From NCBI GenBank assembly GCA_020631735.1, contig CM036221.1:12815381-12879380 (forward strand): a stretch of DNA of 64,000 nucleotides, in the 5' to 3' direction. This document shows positions 22,503 through 34,290 of this stretch, in pieces (the first letter of the stretch is position 1; each line of letters starts with the position of its first letter). Below the pieces are notes generated by a model that ran no database searches, was not told where the DNA came from, and saw only the letters and a program-made list of their open reading frames with translations. This stretch comes from Saccharum officinarum (taxonomy: Eukaryota > Streptophyta > Magnoliopsida > Poales > Poaceae). A program made the position numbers and the translations under genes.

Positions 22503-22766
22503 GTTGCGCGACACGCCTGGGAACAAAGAAAGAACAAACGAAACGACCCGATCAGCGCGCGCGTGGAGTGGTGTGGCGCGAGCTCCTCCTCCGCGGCCGG
22601 CCCTCCTTGGCGCGTACACGAGGCATGGGGAGAGGCAGGAAACGTACGGTACGGAAGGAGGCGGCGATCGAGGCGCTTACCGAGGAGCGGCCGGACTGGT
22701 GCGGCGCGGGCGGGCGTCCGGGGCGAGAGAACGCCGCGACGGGTGGCGGCGGAAGCCAGCGGGACC

Positions 22767-22768
<2 letters not shown>

Positions 22769-22813
<45 letters not shown>
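22769..22813. repeat. GA microsatellite near the 5' end of the truncated PWWP gene
   Basis: About 22 GA units, in the first exon or promoter of the minus-strand gene (CT on the sense strand). The matching site in unit 1 (19473-19484) has only about six units before a GGA run. Confidence 0.9.
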
Positions 22814-22817
<4 letters not shown>

Positions 22818-23750
22818 AAGTGGGCGGGGGTTTTGGTAGGGGTCTGGGAGGGAAGCGCGGCAGGGCAGGAAGAAGAGAGGAGGGAGATCAGGAGAAGGTG
22901 GGTGGTTGACGGTGGTGGAGTGGAGTGTGGGTTGTGGGTAGGCAAGGGGGGTTAGTGCAAAAAAGAAGATTCTTGCATGAACATGAGCTCTGTCTCTCAC
23001 GTCTGCAGTGAAGTTGTGCAGACTGCAGAGGCTACTTTCTTCCTTCTTTTCGTTTTTGCATTTTTTTTCATTTTCCTTTTGTTTCGGGAAAAAAGGCTTT
23101 TACAAGTAGTAGTTGGAATGCTAGCTTGTTTTGTGAATTTGTGAAAATTTCAAAAGGACAATGCAATTGGTGTGGCTGTGGATTTGGGATGAAATGTTCT
23201 GCACCAACATGAAAGTTGGTTGGCGCACACCATTAACCCAAGTTGCTCATTTTCATTTCAATGAGCCTTAATTGGGGCGATGTCTCTCTTTCCATCTCTC
23301 CGCAGACCCTTTTTTTCTTTTTGGATTTGGCTGCATCTTCTGTGGGTGTTATGGTGCAGATCGAGTTGCATTCTGTCCTGCTCCAGCAAGAAACTCAATT
23401 GCGAGAGGAATCTGAGGGCGTCCTCCAAGCCAGCTGTGGGTTCTCTTTTGTTGTTCCGTTCCAGAGAGGCTAGGCAGTTACCGATACTCTGCAGCAGATT
23501 GCAGGAGCAACCGATTCCCGTTTCTCCCCTGATCAACTTGTCGTTCAAGAACGCCGAGGAAATCTGGTTACGATAGTCCAACGCAATTGGTTGGTTCTGA
23601 CTTCTGAGTTTGGTGGACTTGGACAGACCAAAACAATACTTGCTCATGTGCTGCATCAGTTTGTGGAAAATCAAATTGTGGTGCATACAGTACTGTATAT
23701 CCGCTGATGTACGTGCTGCATCAAATTTTTGGTATACTATCTGTACATAA

Positions 23751-24321
23751 GACTATCTCCAACATCTGAAACCCAAACAGGAGACCCATTTCATCATTTG
23801 GGTCACGCAACACAAAAGAGACATGCACCCGAGCCCTCCCGTCTCCAATAGCCAACGCAAAAGAAGAGGGCCCTGCATCGACGCCTAGCCCCGTGGCGCG
23901 CGTCCTCCTGCCCCACCTGCAACGCGGGGGCGTGGCTGCTCCTCCTCCACTAGTGGCGGCGCCCTCTCCCTTTCCGGTCAGCTGCGAGCAGATCCGGTCG
24001 ATTGGGCGTGGCGGCGCCCCTTTCCCGGCGAATCCAACCTCGACGTCCGCGCAAATGGCCCCCACGGCGGCGGCGACGACCTGAGCGCACAGCCACCACG
24101 TTCCGGCACCCATCGCATCTCAGGTGAGTGGGTCTTCTCCATGGCGCCAGAGATTTGGGTTCGAGGAGAGAGGCGACGCTTATTTGGGTCGTGCATCGCG
24201 TCCTAGCCAAAATAGGTCCCTCGTTTGCATCGTCTGTTGAACCCGTTTTCTACCGATAAAACAACCTAGAGTAGGTATTTTGGGTTTGCATGCCGTGATG
24301 TATGAGCTGTTGCAGACGGTC
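23751..24321. mobile_element. PIF/Harbinger-like MITE in unit 2 only
   Basis: The 571-bp element starts GACTATCTCCAACATCT and ends with the inverted partner (AGCTGTTGCAGACGGTC). TAA flanks both sides (23748-23750 and 24322-24324). Unit 1 lacks it at the matching place (about 20725), which confirms the borders. The interior is GC-rich around 23890-24110, and no transposase is visible. Confidence 0.82.
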
Positions 24322-24621
24322 TAAGAAACATGGTTCGGCTAAAAAAAAAGGGCCCCTCTAGAAACGGCTGAGTGCACATGTTCCTAATTCGGAAACATGG
24401 TTCTGCTTGTCAATTCTATCCATGTTTACATACAAGTATATTGTGATGTGATGAAGAAGGTGGAGTTTCATAGGGGAAGCTAATAGGAGTGGTTGACGGA
24501 CACAATGCAGAGGGTACTTGTGTTTAATTTGGGAGTATTTTGCTACTAATTCATAGATATTTTGCTTGTGGGAACGTCGTTATTAAGACTGTAAATATTG
24601 CAAATAGCAGAGGGGCTGTTG

Positions 24622-24671
24622 TCATCATCATCATCATCATCATCATCATCAACAACAACAACAACAACAAA
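24622..24671. repeat. Trinucleotide repeat, ATC then AAC units
   Basis: About nine ATC units pass directly into about six AAC units. It lies in the upstream DNA of tandem unit 2. Confidence 0.9.
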
Positions 24672-25145
24672 AAGCAAAAAAAGCAAAATGATGGAGCAAG
24701 AAGCATGCATGCATCTCCATAACCGTAACTGAAACTGGAATATATCGATGCTGACTGCTGCTGTCACGCATGCCAGGGGTTCCATATAAGCATCATTATC
24801 TGGCAGCGTTATTTTTCCTGTCACAGGTTCCATATAACCATGGCAGCATCGAATCGATCTTCTTCTAGTTGGAGCCATGCACATCTATCAACGGCGGCCT
24901 GTTCTCTCGATCGTAATTTCGTGAAATTTCACAATCACGGCCGGGAGGTGACTGACTAGCTGTTTCGGACACGCGAGAGAGAGAGACAAGAGAGAGCAGG
25001 TTGCAACTCAACACTCATGGAGGTCTTGGCTCTTCATGTATCAGCATTATTGTTGTTGGCTGCATTGCATGCATCTTTTTGCCTGTTTCTGTTTGGGGGT
25101 CTGGCACTGCTACCAGGGCAGAGCTGCTGCCTGCGCCGGCGTCGT

Positions 25146-26173
25146 CAACCCCATGAAAGCCAAAGCTAGCTAGCACTGCGGTTTCTGCATCCTTTTGTTT
25201 TTACTGGATGAGACTCACATGTCCATTGCTAGTTGCTGCTGCCTCTCTTCTTGGAGTATATCGCTCGTCTCGTGTGAGCTACAGTGCGCTGTATACGTCT
25301 TTGGTTTCGTACAGACGACGACGACGATATTTGGATTTGCTGTCTGAATTTTAGTTTACTTTTAAGCGACGGTTATTGCATATATTTTATACTAAAATTT
25401 CAGATTTCGTTTGTTGCAATTTCTGTAAACGCAATCGGTAGTTTTCAGAACCGACAATAAAAAACCCGTTACACAAAACTACAAACCCGACAAAATCTGA
25501 TTTATGTTGGCACAAAGACAACTAACAATTTATAATTATTTTCTATAAGAACACAATGACAAAATTTGATCTGTTATGATACAAAGACAAATAACAAAAA
25601 AAAGTAACAATTTATTTGTACTAGTTAAAGGTTCAAGAGTGTTGTCTGAAATCATCTTAAAATTCAGGCACCTGAAATATCAGAAAAGTATACAAATACA
25701 CTACTTTTTTTTAGCAAAAGAATATACTACGTAGCATTGATAGGCGTGCGAGGAGTAACCAATTCCAACTGTGCAGGGCTGTGGGCTAATTTTTCCATGG
25801 GCTTCGCGCAGACTGCGAATGAACGTGGCACGGCTGTCCGTGTAGCCCATGGACCGGCCAGACCGTGGGCCTCAGTTCCGTGACGTCAAAGAAAAAAAAA
25901 TTAGAGACTGTCCTGCCTCCACGACGGAAAAAGTCAATTTAACTCGCGGATGATTTTCCTCCTCGAACTCGAAGACGAGACATTTCATTCCTTTTCAACT
26001 TTTAAAAGCGTTCAAATTATCTCTATACCCTTCTAGGCTCAGTTTTTAAAACATGTTTAGATATTGGTTTCTAATACTTCTAGGTATGTATTTTAAGAGG
26101 GTTTTCAAGATTGCACTAAATATTTTACCTTAATTTCTTTTCTTCCCCTTTCTTGTCCGGTGTTCATCATATA
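25146..26173. other. Intergenic, no gene seen
   Basis: AT-rich sequence with no convincing coding frame, paired ends or RNA gene. Short fragments resemble degraded repeats. Confidence 0.5.
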
Positions 26174-26445
26174 GGGATGAAAACGGTACGGATAATTTTC
26201 GACCGTATTCGAGACCGAATTCGTTAAGATGTGCTTTAATCCATCCGTATCCGAGTCCGGATATTCAACATCCGATATTGCATTCGTATCCGAATATTTA
26301 AATCACATATTTATGATGTCTATATCCAATCGTATCCTATCCGGTATGGTTGATACTATCCGTATTCGAATCCGAATCCGGACAGAAATATGAAAACAAA
26401 TACAATATCAGTAATATCCGTTCGTATCTGATCCGTTTTCATCCC
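26174..26445. mobile_element. MITE with GGGATGAAAACGG ends
   Basis: Starts GGGATGAAAACGGTACGGAT and ends ATCCGTTTTCATCCC, an inverted pair of about 15 bp with one interruption. Between them are repeated imperfect TATCCG and ATTCG words. ATA is found on both sides, but no 8-bp target duplication is clear. Superfamily is uncertain; hAT-like is possible. Confidence 0.7.
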
Positions 26446-27773
26446 ATAACATCATGTATCTCAGTATCTCGTATTACCAAGATTATATATTTATATGTGT
26501 TGATTGTGTTGTGCATTTTAGAGTCTAGACATTACTACATTAGCACCCTTACGTAGCCTACCCGTTTCTTCTGGACAGGGCTGAGCCGACAAAATTGGGG
26601 GCCTGAACCAAACTATAAAATGAGGTCTTATCTCTTGATAGACAAAATTATAGTCATTATTATAAATTCTACATACATATCATGCAAATGTATTAATCTC
26701 TTGGAACACGATAAATAATCATATATATAAAGGATAATTATAGTTTATAATATAATGATTGTTCGTAAAAACATTAGTTCATATAATGTTACGAAGGACT
26801 GTAGAATTCAAAATTGGGGAAAAGATTAGAATTATATAGTAGGTAGCTTCTAGCTAGGCTGGTGGTCACTACTCACTAGTACTAGTTTGCATGCGCCTGA
26901 TGACAAACTACCCTAGCGATGGCTTGTAGCTGATACATCAGGATTTGGGGCCCCTAAAAATCATGGGCCCTGTTCCCACGCACCGCTTGCACGCCCCTTG
27001 GCTCGGGCCTGCTTCTGGAGTTTGTAGATTCTTTTATACTGCTCAAGGTGTGAATCACGGATATTAGCTATGATGCTACTACTTTTTATTACTTATTATT
27101 TATCTCTTCTTCTCTTCTTCTAATAATAAAAGACAAAATTTCTGTCGTTTTTTTTTCGTCCAACCCATTCAATCTGGCCCAACTGTCCTGCCACTCCCTC
27201 TCTTTCGGCCCATGGCCCATTCGCTCGTACGGACTAGACATTCTTCCGATAAAAAGAAAAACAGAAACCATCTGGCCAACGACACTCCTCCTGGCTCCGT
27301 CCACGGCGCTCGCCATCCGCGTCTCCATCCCCGCCCCTCCCCCATCGGCCACAGCCACATGACCTCAGCGCACGCGAGCTCATCTACGTCGGACGGCCGG
27401 TGGCCGGAGCTCGCCGTCCACGGCCCCGCGCCCTCCCCCGCCACGCCCATTCGTCTTGGCCTCCCGGCGGCCGGCGGTCGTCGTCCAGGGCCCAGCTCTC
27501 TCCTTCGCCGCGGTTGCGCCGCTGCCTCACCGTCCACGGCCTTGCGCCCTCCCTCATCGTCGCGCATAGCCACGCCACTAAGATCGAGGAATCCTGCCTT
27601 CTCCCGGGGCCCTACGCCGCTGCCACAGATGTTACGCCGCTGCTTCCACGTTCTTCTAAGAAGTCGGCGTCGTCCGGTTGGTCGAGCGAGAACTCCACCT
27701 TCTACTTTTTTCCTACTTATAGAAGTGGCGGGGGTGGGTCGGATCACATCGCCGCCTCTGCGCTGCCACGCCT
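26446..27773. other. Intergenic and leader-like sequence, no intact gene
   Basis: 26446-27100 is AT-rich with no gene seen. 27180-27770 is GC-rich and open in several frames on both strands, but no family is recognisable. It may be the former promoter and leader of the pseudogene that starts at 27774. Confidence 0.4.
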
Positions 27774-28531
27774 ATGGATCTGGGGCCTAAGCCCATGCCC
27801 GCGGCAGAGGTGTCGGACGCCATTGCGGCTGCGCTGCTGTCGAAATCGAACCCGAAGGAACAACTGGAATGGCGCGCAAGATCATGGCCATGGCCGTGGC
27901 GGACGGGGCCTCGCGCCTCAAGCTTGAGACCGCACGGCTATGACAGAGGTTGGTGGACAATGATCGCCTCGCCGACAAGCTCGTTGACATGGCTGCTAAG
28001 CTCGAGCTAGCTCTCCATGAAGCTGACAGGCAATTTGGCAACGAACTTGATGACAGCGTGAGAGTTCACCACCTTACCTCACCTCGCTGCTTGCTGCTCT
28101 AAATTTTGTTGGCTTTGGCGGTGTCTTGCTTGATTGATGAACCAGTTGATTTCACTACTATTCTGGTGTTGGCGAAGGCCAAGTTGGTCAAGGGAGCACG
28201 ACTCACAAAAGTATTTGTTGTATAATAACTCAAATCATGTTTCCGCAGGTTGGCAGGGCGCGTGCGGATCACCGATTTGTGTCTGTGGGTGCCACACCAA
28301 CAACCGCGTAACAATTCCTTCTACCTCTTAATGAAATACGGGCCATGCGCAGACGTACAAGAAGCTGGCCGGGGACCTCGTCAAGGTGATTGCTTTTTGT
28401 GATCTAATCAAGATCGGTGTACCTCAATGTAAACTTACATTGGTTGTTTGTTTTATTTCTTTCAACTAAATATGCATTTGGAAACCTTGAGGCAACATCT
28501 GATGCAGTCACTAGGCGATGATAATTCCCAA
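27774..28531 (+). pseudogene. Decayed At4g15545-like coiled-coil gene
   Basis: Three exon-like blocks keep the order of this plant family. Block 1 (27774-28057) starts with ATG and reads SKSNPKEQLE, then needs one missing base (GAATGGCG for GAAGTGGCG, about 27868) to continue as ARKIMAMAVADGASRLKLE. A TGA at about 27931 replaces the arginine CGA expected after TARL. The frame then stays open to LADKLVDMAAKLELALHEAD and a GT donor at 28058. Block 2 (about 28349-28385) gives QTYKKLAGDLVK before GTGATT. Block 3 (28478-28531) gives LETLRQHLMQSLGDDNSQ, but no AG precedes it (GCAT instead). Relatives are uncharacterised coiled-coil proteins. Downstream exons are missing; a gypsy element lies 476 bp further on. 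Confidence 0.8.
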
Positions 28532-28656
28532 GCGAGTCATCCTCCTTCGATCCCTGAATTTCTTTTTCTGTTTGTTTCTGCAAAGCAGTAAGGCAAAAAT
28601 CATTGCTGACCTTAACAGATGCAGGAAGCGATAGACATAAGAACCTATGAGTAATA

Positions 28657-28850
28657 GGGCTGTGTTTAGTTGAGAAAATTTGGGTGAAAAGTTACTGTAG
28701 CACTTTTCGTTGTTATTTGGTAAAATTTGTCCAACCATAGATTAATTAGACTCAAAAGATTCGTTTCAAACTTTATAGACAAACTATGCAATTAGTTATT
28801 TTTTATCTACATTTAATGCTTCATGCATGCGTCTAAAGATTCGATGTGAC
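28657..28850. mobile_element. Tourist-like MITE, right end degraded
   Basis: GGGCTGTGTTTAGTTGAG opens the element, and the body includes AGACTCAAAAGATTCG and AAAGATTCGATGTGACAG, as in the other copies here. The expected AACTAAACAAGGCC end is not present. Confidence 0.65.
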
Positions 28851-29006
28851 AGGTGGAAGAGGAAATATTTTGAGTATGCATGGCAAGTGAACGTGGCCTA
28901 GGTGGCAAAAGCAACTTCGTGGAAATGTACCGCCCCTTGCACAATGTCTCATGACTCTCATCTACTTGTGGTTGCATCTTGTTACCACTATGTGTCACAT
29001 GAGATG

Positions 29007-30057
29007 CGTCGGGTACCATGATTAGGGGTACCCAAATCAAGGATAAAACCTTTTCATCAACCAAGACTAAGCAAGGCCGCCCGCGAGCAGTAATCCGTCT
29101 CGCTCGAGGCCGGCTCGGTCAACAATCTTCAACAGGTCGATTCTCCGCCTCGCCCGAGGCCCTGATACAGTGTCTTGGACGCGGGGAGTTCTCCGGCTCG
29201 TCCGACCCCAGCCTCTGATGTCACACTCCCATTGGCGCGCTCGAGACCCCCTGTGACGTCACCCACGTCCCTGTGCAGACCAACCGGACAAGCCAGGAGA
29301 GACATGGGTCAAATCACGACGCCATCGCCCATAACAGCATAGGAAAAAGCTGTTGGTCACTATGCCACCCATACTGGCACTATACGCACGATCTGGGCCT
29401 GCGCGGCATACGAGGCACCGCTCTAGGCTGCTATTCCCTCGAACGTGGTGAAATCACACCATGATTCACGCCTTCGAGGCCTCGGCTCTCTACTCCAGTC
29501 AAACCGCAGGGACAGGCGCGTCGCCACAGGGATGGTCATGACTCTACGTGTCGTAGTTGCGTCGTCCACAGGGCCACGTATGTTAGGGCACGTCGCTACA
29601 ACATCAAAGGACAGGGGCCACTCCTCCAACAGTGGTACGCCACCGACTATAGGACAAGATTAAAGACCTCAAATCTTCCTTCCCAGGAAAGGCATCACGT
29701 AACGCATGCATGTAACCCTATGTCCCCCTTGCATCTACAAAAGGGGAGGGCAGTGACCATTCTAGACGGACAGACATAAGGCGAATCCACACGCAATTTG
29801 ACTCATCACGAGCAAGCATTTCACACTTTCACATCTTGAGACCTGGGAGTTCCTTCCTCTCTCACCAGCTTGTAACCCCCTAGTACAAGCACCTCGGTGC
29901 AAGGAAATACAAGACTCTCCTCCCCACTGGACGTAGGGTATTCTTCGGTCCGAACCAGTATAAATCGCTTGTGTTCTTCTTACACATCATCCGGATCTCC
30001 TACGTGCAAATGCTCATTCACTTGTCAGGGTTAGGGCCGCTGTCTCAAACACCGACA
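29007..30057 (+). repeat. 5' LTR of the gypsy element
   Basis: It starts CGTCGGGTACCATGATTAGG and ends CAAACACCGACA. Compared with the 3' LTR its first base is changed, and the TATA box is altered to TACAAAA (29735-29741). Confidence 0.92.
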
Positions 30058-30078
30058 GTTGGTGCGCCAGGTAAGGCA
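30058..30078 (+). other. Probable primer-binding site of the gypsy element
   Basis: GTTGGTGCGCCAGGTAAGG follows the LTR directly, where the tRNA primer site of a gypsy element should be. The tRNA was not identified. Confidence 0.45.
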
Positions 30079-30416
30079 AGTTTGCGCATCGTAGCCACCA
30101 TTCCTTGTGAGTTTCGGATGGCAACTCCACTTCATCTCGGCACGGTCATCTGGTTTGGGAGCCTAGAGTTCATGTCTCTGGGTCATGACTACGACATGGT
30201 CCTCCTCCTACCTAGAGCTTCGTCTGATAGCGACCCCTCTTGGTGCCACCGGAGGCGTGGGAGGTGTCTGGGCCATCATGCTCATCGCTCTCGTCGTGCT
30301 CATCACGCGTGGCGGATGCGGGAGAGCCCCGTCCCTGCTCCAGGACTAGGGGCGACTCCCCAAGCTATCCCGAGTCTTCTTGCTCGGCTGTCGGGATAGG
30401 ATTCCTTGCGAGGGAC

Positions 30417-32201
30417 CTATCTGGCATGAACCCGGCCACAGGCAAAGCACCGATGGCACAGGGCGCGTCACCGGGGCAATGCTCCAAGGGACCGTCACGC
30501 TCCACGGGCTCCACGTCGGCGACAGGAGGGCCTACGGCAGCGCCGTCGCCATTCCCTTATGGGCTCGACAATGCCGCCACGGGTTACTCCCGCTTGATGC
30601 GTCCCACCATGAGCTCCTATGCGGGTCTTCCCAAGCGTCATCTACGTGCCACCCTTGAGCTCCCTGCAACCACATCAATGACATCTAGCACTGACTCCGT
30701 GGAGGACAGTGATGGGTGAGCCAGTGTGGACTTCTCTGGGCTTCGTAATCCGGATGGTCTACGCCAGTTCATGGGTGCATGCGACTACCTCTTCGACTGC
30801 CCTGACTCCGATGAGGAGTACTACGACCCTTCACGTGAATGCTTCCACCGTCCACGTGGAGGTCGAGGAGATAGCCCCGGGGGATGCCACCCCCGTAGGG
30901 CAGAGCGTTCGCGCTCCGCTTTAGCAAGTGCCACCCACGGGGCCCCCACCAGAGCGGGCCGCGGTGTCTGCCCCTGAGGGGTCTTGGCGGGCCAAGCTCG
31001 AGCAGCTCCGTGAGCTCGAGGCCAAGATCGACGAGGACCGCCGGCAGCTGGTGCACATCCGGGCCAACCTCGAGCAGGAGCGCTCTGGCCGGCATGACGG
31101 CGGAGCAGCCCGGCACGAGGCTCGTGATGTCTATCGCCGCATCAATAATGACGAGGGAGGCGATCAACCCCCTGTCTTGGCCATGGCTGGCTAGAACGTC
31201 GCTGCGGTGACAATACTCCTCCGGACAATGCCAGTGCCATCCACTGCAGAGGGGCGACAAGTTCGTGATGAGCTTCGCGGGCTTCTTGAATGCGCCAGGT
31301 GCAGTAGGCCGAGAGCTTCATGTCTCGACGACGCAAGCCTGAGGCCGAGCCGCTCGCTGTGCCCTCTCGACAAGAAAGGGAGGCCTCGGTTCATCCTAAA
31401 CTGCGAAGGGCGCCAGAACACAACAAGGCCCCATCGGTACACGTTCGTCTCGGCGACGATGCCGACGCGTGTGCCATCACTGGCGCAACAAGGAGGATGG
31501 CGCCGCACACGGCTATCACCCATGCCGAGGCGAAGGCTATGATAGCGAGGAGGACCAAAGCCCCTCACCCGAGCCTTCGGGTCCGCGCGTCTTCAGCGAG
31601 GCCATCCGGAGGGCTCGATTCCTAGCCTGATTTCGTCAACCGGCCAACATTGTCAAGTACTCTGAGGAAACGAACCTCGATGTGTGGCTTGCTGACTACC
31701 GTCTAGCTTGTCAGCTGGGTGGCACGGATGATGACCTGCTCATCATTCGCAACCTCTCTCTGTTCCTGGCTTACTCAGCTAGAGCCTAGCTAGAACACCT
31801 TCTGCCACGGTGGATCCGTGGTCAGGGTCTTTGTGGGGAACTTTCGGGGCACATACGTGTACCCTAGGAATACCTAGGACCTCAGAAGCTGCCGCCAGAA
31901 CCCAGAAGAGACTCTCCATGAGTTCATCTGATGCTTCTCCAAGCAATGCACCGAATGTCACCGATTCGAATGTCATTGGGGCGTTCATCGCCGGCACCAC
32001 CTGCAGGGAGCTAGTCCATGAGCTGGGTTGCAAGTCTCCTACCAAGGCAAGTGAGCTCCTAGATATCGCCACCAACTTCACCACAGGCAAGGAGGCGGTC
32101 GAAGCCATCTTCCCCAATGCCAAGGGAAAGCGGAAGGAGGACGCCGTCGAGGACTTTGCCTCCCTCAACCCCAAGAAGAAGAAGAAGAAAGGCAGGCTAT
32201 A
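30417..32201 (+). pseudogene. Decayed gag of the gypsy element
   Basis: Capsid-type sequence can be followed through several frames. Recognisable parts are DYLFDCPDSDEEYYDPSREC (about 30783), a charged coiled segment with KLEQLRELEAKIDEDRRQ (about 30990), the retrotransposon-gag core VKYSEETNLDVWLADYRLAC (about 31650), and a tail with SKSPTKASELLDIATNFTTG-like text ending in a lysine run at 32201. Stops and shifts interrupt it at about 30718, 31193, 31621 and 31788 onwards. No CCHC zinc knuckle is seen; the frame ends where the nested insertion starts. Confidence 0.8.
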
Positions 32202-32202
32202 A

Positions 32203-33472
32203 GGTCCAAATGGCTAGAGGGGGGTGAATAACCTATTTAAAAATCTACAAGTTTCACTAAACAACCACGTTAGTATAAAAGATGGCTAAGCTAATTTTAG
32301 CACTAGCTCAACTATACTATGCAAGCCACCTATACAATTCTAGTGAAGCAAGGCTATGATCTCTAATACACACCAACAAGGCTAAGTCACTAAGCTACTT
32401 ACTCCTATGTGATAAAGGCTACACTAACCAAACTACACAAGGACTAGTATAAGAAAGTAAGAAGCAAGTGACTTGATTCTTATACCAACGATGTAGAGAA
32501 GCAATGCACTCGAAGAATCAATCACAATGAGCAATCACAAGAGAAATCCTCGGCAAATAGATGACACTAGATTTTTTACCGAGGTTCACTTGCTTCTCGG
32601 CAAGCTACTCCTCGTTGTGGCGATTCACCCACTTGATGGATCATGAGCTAATCAACTATCCAGAGTTGAACCCTCAGCGGGTGCCGCACATCCACTCACA
32701 AGATGGAAATCCTCCAAGCCACGTGCTTCACTAGAGTAGCCAATTCGTGAACTCCCGCGGGGAAGGCTCAAGAACCCCTCACAATCAACTTGGTGAGACT
32801 CGAAACAATCTCCAAGGTCGAGCTCAACACCACCGCTGCTCTAAGCCGTCTAGTGTGTCGGGAAACACCCAAGAGTAACAAGCAATCCGCAGCAAACACG
32901 AAGATCAATTGCCATTAGATGCAATTCTCAACGCAATGCACTTGAATCTCACTCAATCTCTCTAAAGTATGCAACCAAGCAAGGAGATGAGTGGAGAGAA
33001 AGTTCTCTAGCTCAAAGTGTGCCTCAATATCTCAAATGTGCAAGAGAGAACCCCAAGGGCCGGCCACCTCTTATTTATAACGTTTCACTCAAGAGCTAGC
33101 CTTTATCAATTTCATTGGACGATTTTTGGGGGCGACAGATGCGTCTGTCACCTGGCAGACAGACGCTGCCCCAGTGTATGTCACTCCGCTCACTGCCACG
33201 TGTCACTAGCTTCAAACGAGAGTCGTTAATCTCCAACGGTCGAGTCTCCAAACGCGCTCGGCAACCACACGACAGACACGTCCATCGCTAAGCAACAGAC
33301 GTGGCTCAACCGTGATAGACGCGGTCCAGTGAGCCAGTTTTCGCTCGCGCTTGTCGGACGCGTCAGTCGGTTAGGCGTCGGACGCGCCCACAGCGTCTGA
33401 CGCAGCGCAAAGCCTCTTGCCTTCTCAGCACGAAGCCGACAGACATTGACGTCTCAACCTAGTCGGACCTTT
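32203..33472. mobile_element. Nested insertion of about 1.27 kb with AAGGTCC ends
   Basis: This block sits exactly between gag and integrase sequence and has no coding frame. It begins AAGGTCCAAATGGCTAGAGG and ends GTCGGACCTT, a short inverted pair (AAGGTCC/GGACCTT). No clear target duplication is visible (TAT against TAC). Repeated GACGCGTC- and GACGC-type words fill its last 200 bases. It may be a non-autonomous DNA element, or part of another retroelement brought in when the pol region was lost. Confidence 0.5.
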
Positions 33473-33474
33473 AC

Positions 33475-34290
33475 AAAAGGCACCCGGGGGCTACACGCAC
33501 CTGCTCGTCACCGTGGACAAGTTCTCCAAGTGGATCGAGGCTCGCCCCATCTCCAAAATCAAGTCCGAGCAGGCAGTGCTATTCTTCATGGATATCATCC
33601 ACCGCTTCGGGGTTCCTAATTTCATCATTATCGACAATGGCACGCAATTCACCAATAGAAAATTATTGGAGTTCTACGACGACCACCATGTCTGCATGGA
33701 CTGGTCAGTAGTGGCTCACCCAAAGACAAACGACCAAGTTGAACATGCCAATGGCATGATCCTTCAGGGCCTAAAGCCAAGAATCTTCAACTGAATGAAC
33801 AAGTTCGGCAGAAGATGGCTAGTCGAGCTCCCCTCTGTCATTTGGAGTTTGAGAACAACCCCAAGCCGTGCTACGGGATTAACACTGTTGTTATGGTCTA
33901 TGGGTCCGAGTCCGTCCTCCCCACAGATCTAGAATATGGCACCCTAAGGATTAGAGCCTACGACGAATAGGGCAATCAGACCACCCGTGAACAGGTGCTG
34001 GACCAATTAGACGAGGCCCGAGACGTTGCACTACTACACTCAGCCAGATACCAGCAAGATCTACGGCGCTATCATTCCTGACGTGTTCGGGGCTGAGCCT
34101 TCAGCGTCGGAGATTTAGTGCTGAGGCTAAGACAATACAACAAAGGGCATCACAAGCTTATACCACCATGGGAAGGCCCGTTCATCGTCACAGAGGTGCT
34201 AAAGCCTGGAACCTACAAGTTGGCCAACGAGAAGGGCGAGGTCTTCACCAACGCTTGGAACATCAAGCAACTACGTCACTTTTACCCTTA
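33475..34290 (+). pseudogene. Integrase and C-terminal end of gypsy pol
   Basis: The frame opens with KAPGGYTHLLVTVDKFSKWI, a classic gypsy integrase core. Acidic residues of the DDE triad can be assigned: the D in VTVD, the D in IIDNGTQF and the E in NDQVEHAN. The frame stops at a TGA (33792-33794) and continues with further stops. The last readable part is PWEGPFIVTEVLKPGTYKLA and ends LRHFYP before TAA at 34290, the usual end of pol in this lineage. It cannot make a working integrase. Confidence 0.85.

Larger units (their letters stand above)
21548..25145. repeat. Tandem duplication, unit 2
   Basis: Second unit of the duplication described at 18300-21547. Its left edge cuts the PWWP gene at its KG codons. 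Its right edge (GCCTGCGCCGGCGTCGTC near 25128) corresponds to the end of unit 1 near 21540. It is longer than unit 1 chiefly because of a 571-bp MITE. Confidence 0.83.

Noticed and set aside
22503..22619. ATG at 22619 as start of the truncated PWWP protein
   Set aside because: The extra codons lie in the conserved 5'-UTR intron and read intron sequence.
21336..22955. Plus-strand open frame of 539 codons
   Set aside because: Shadow of the truncated PWWP paralogue, including the translated GA repeat. No family resemblance.
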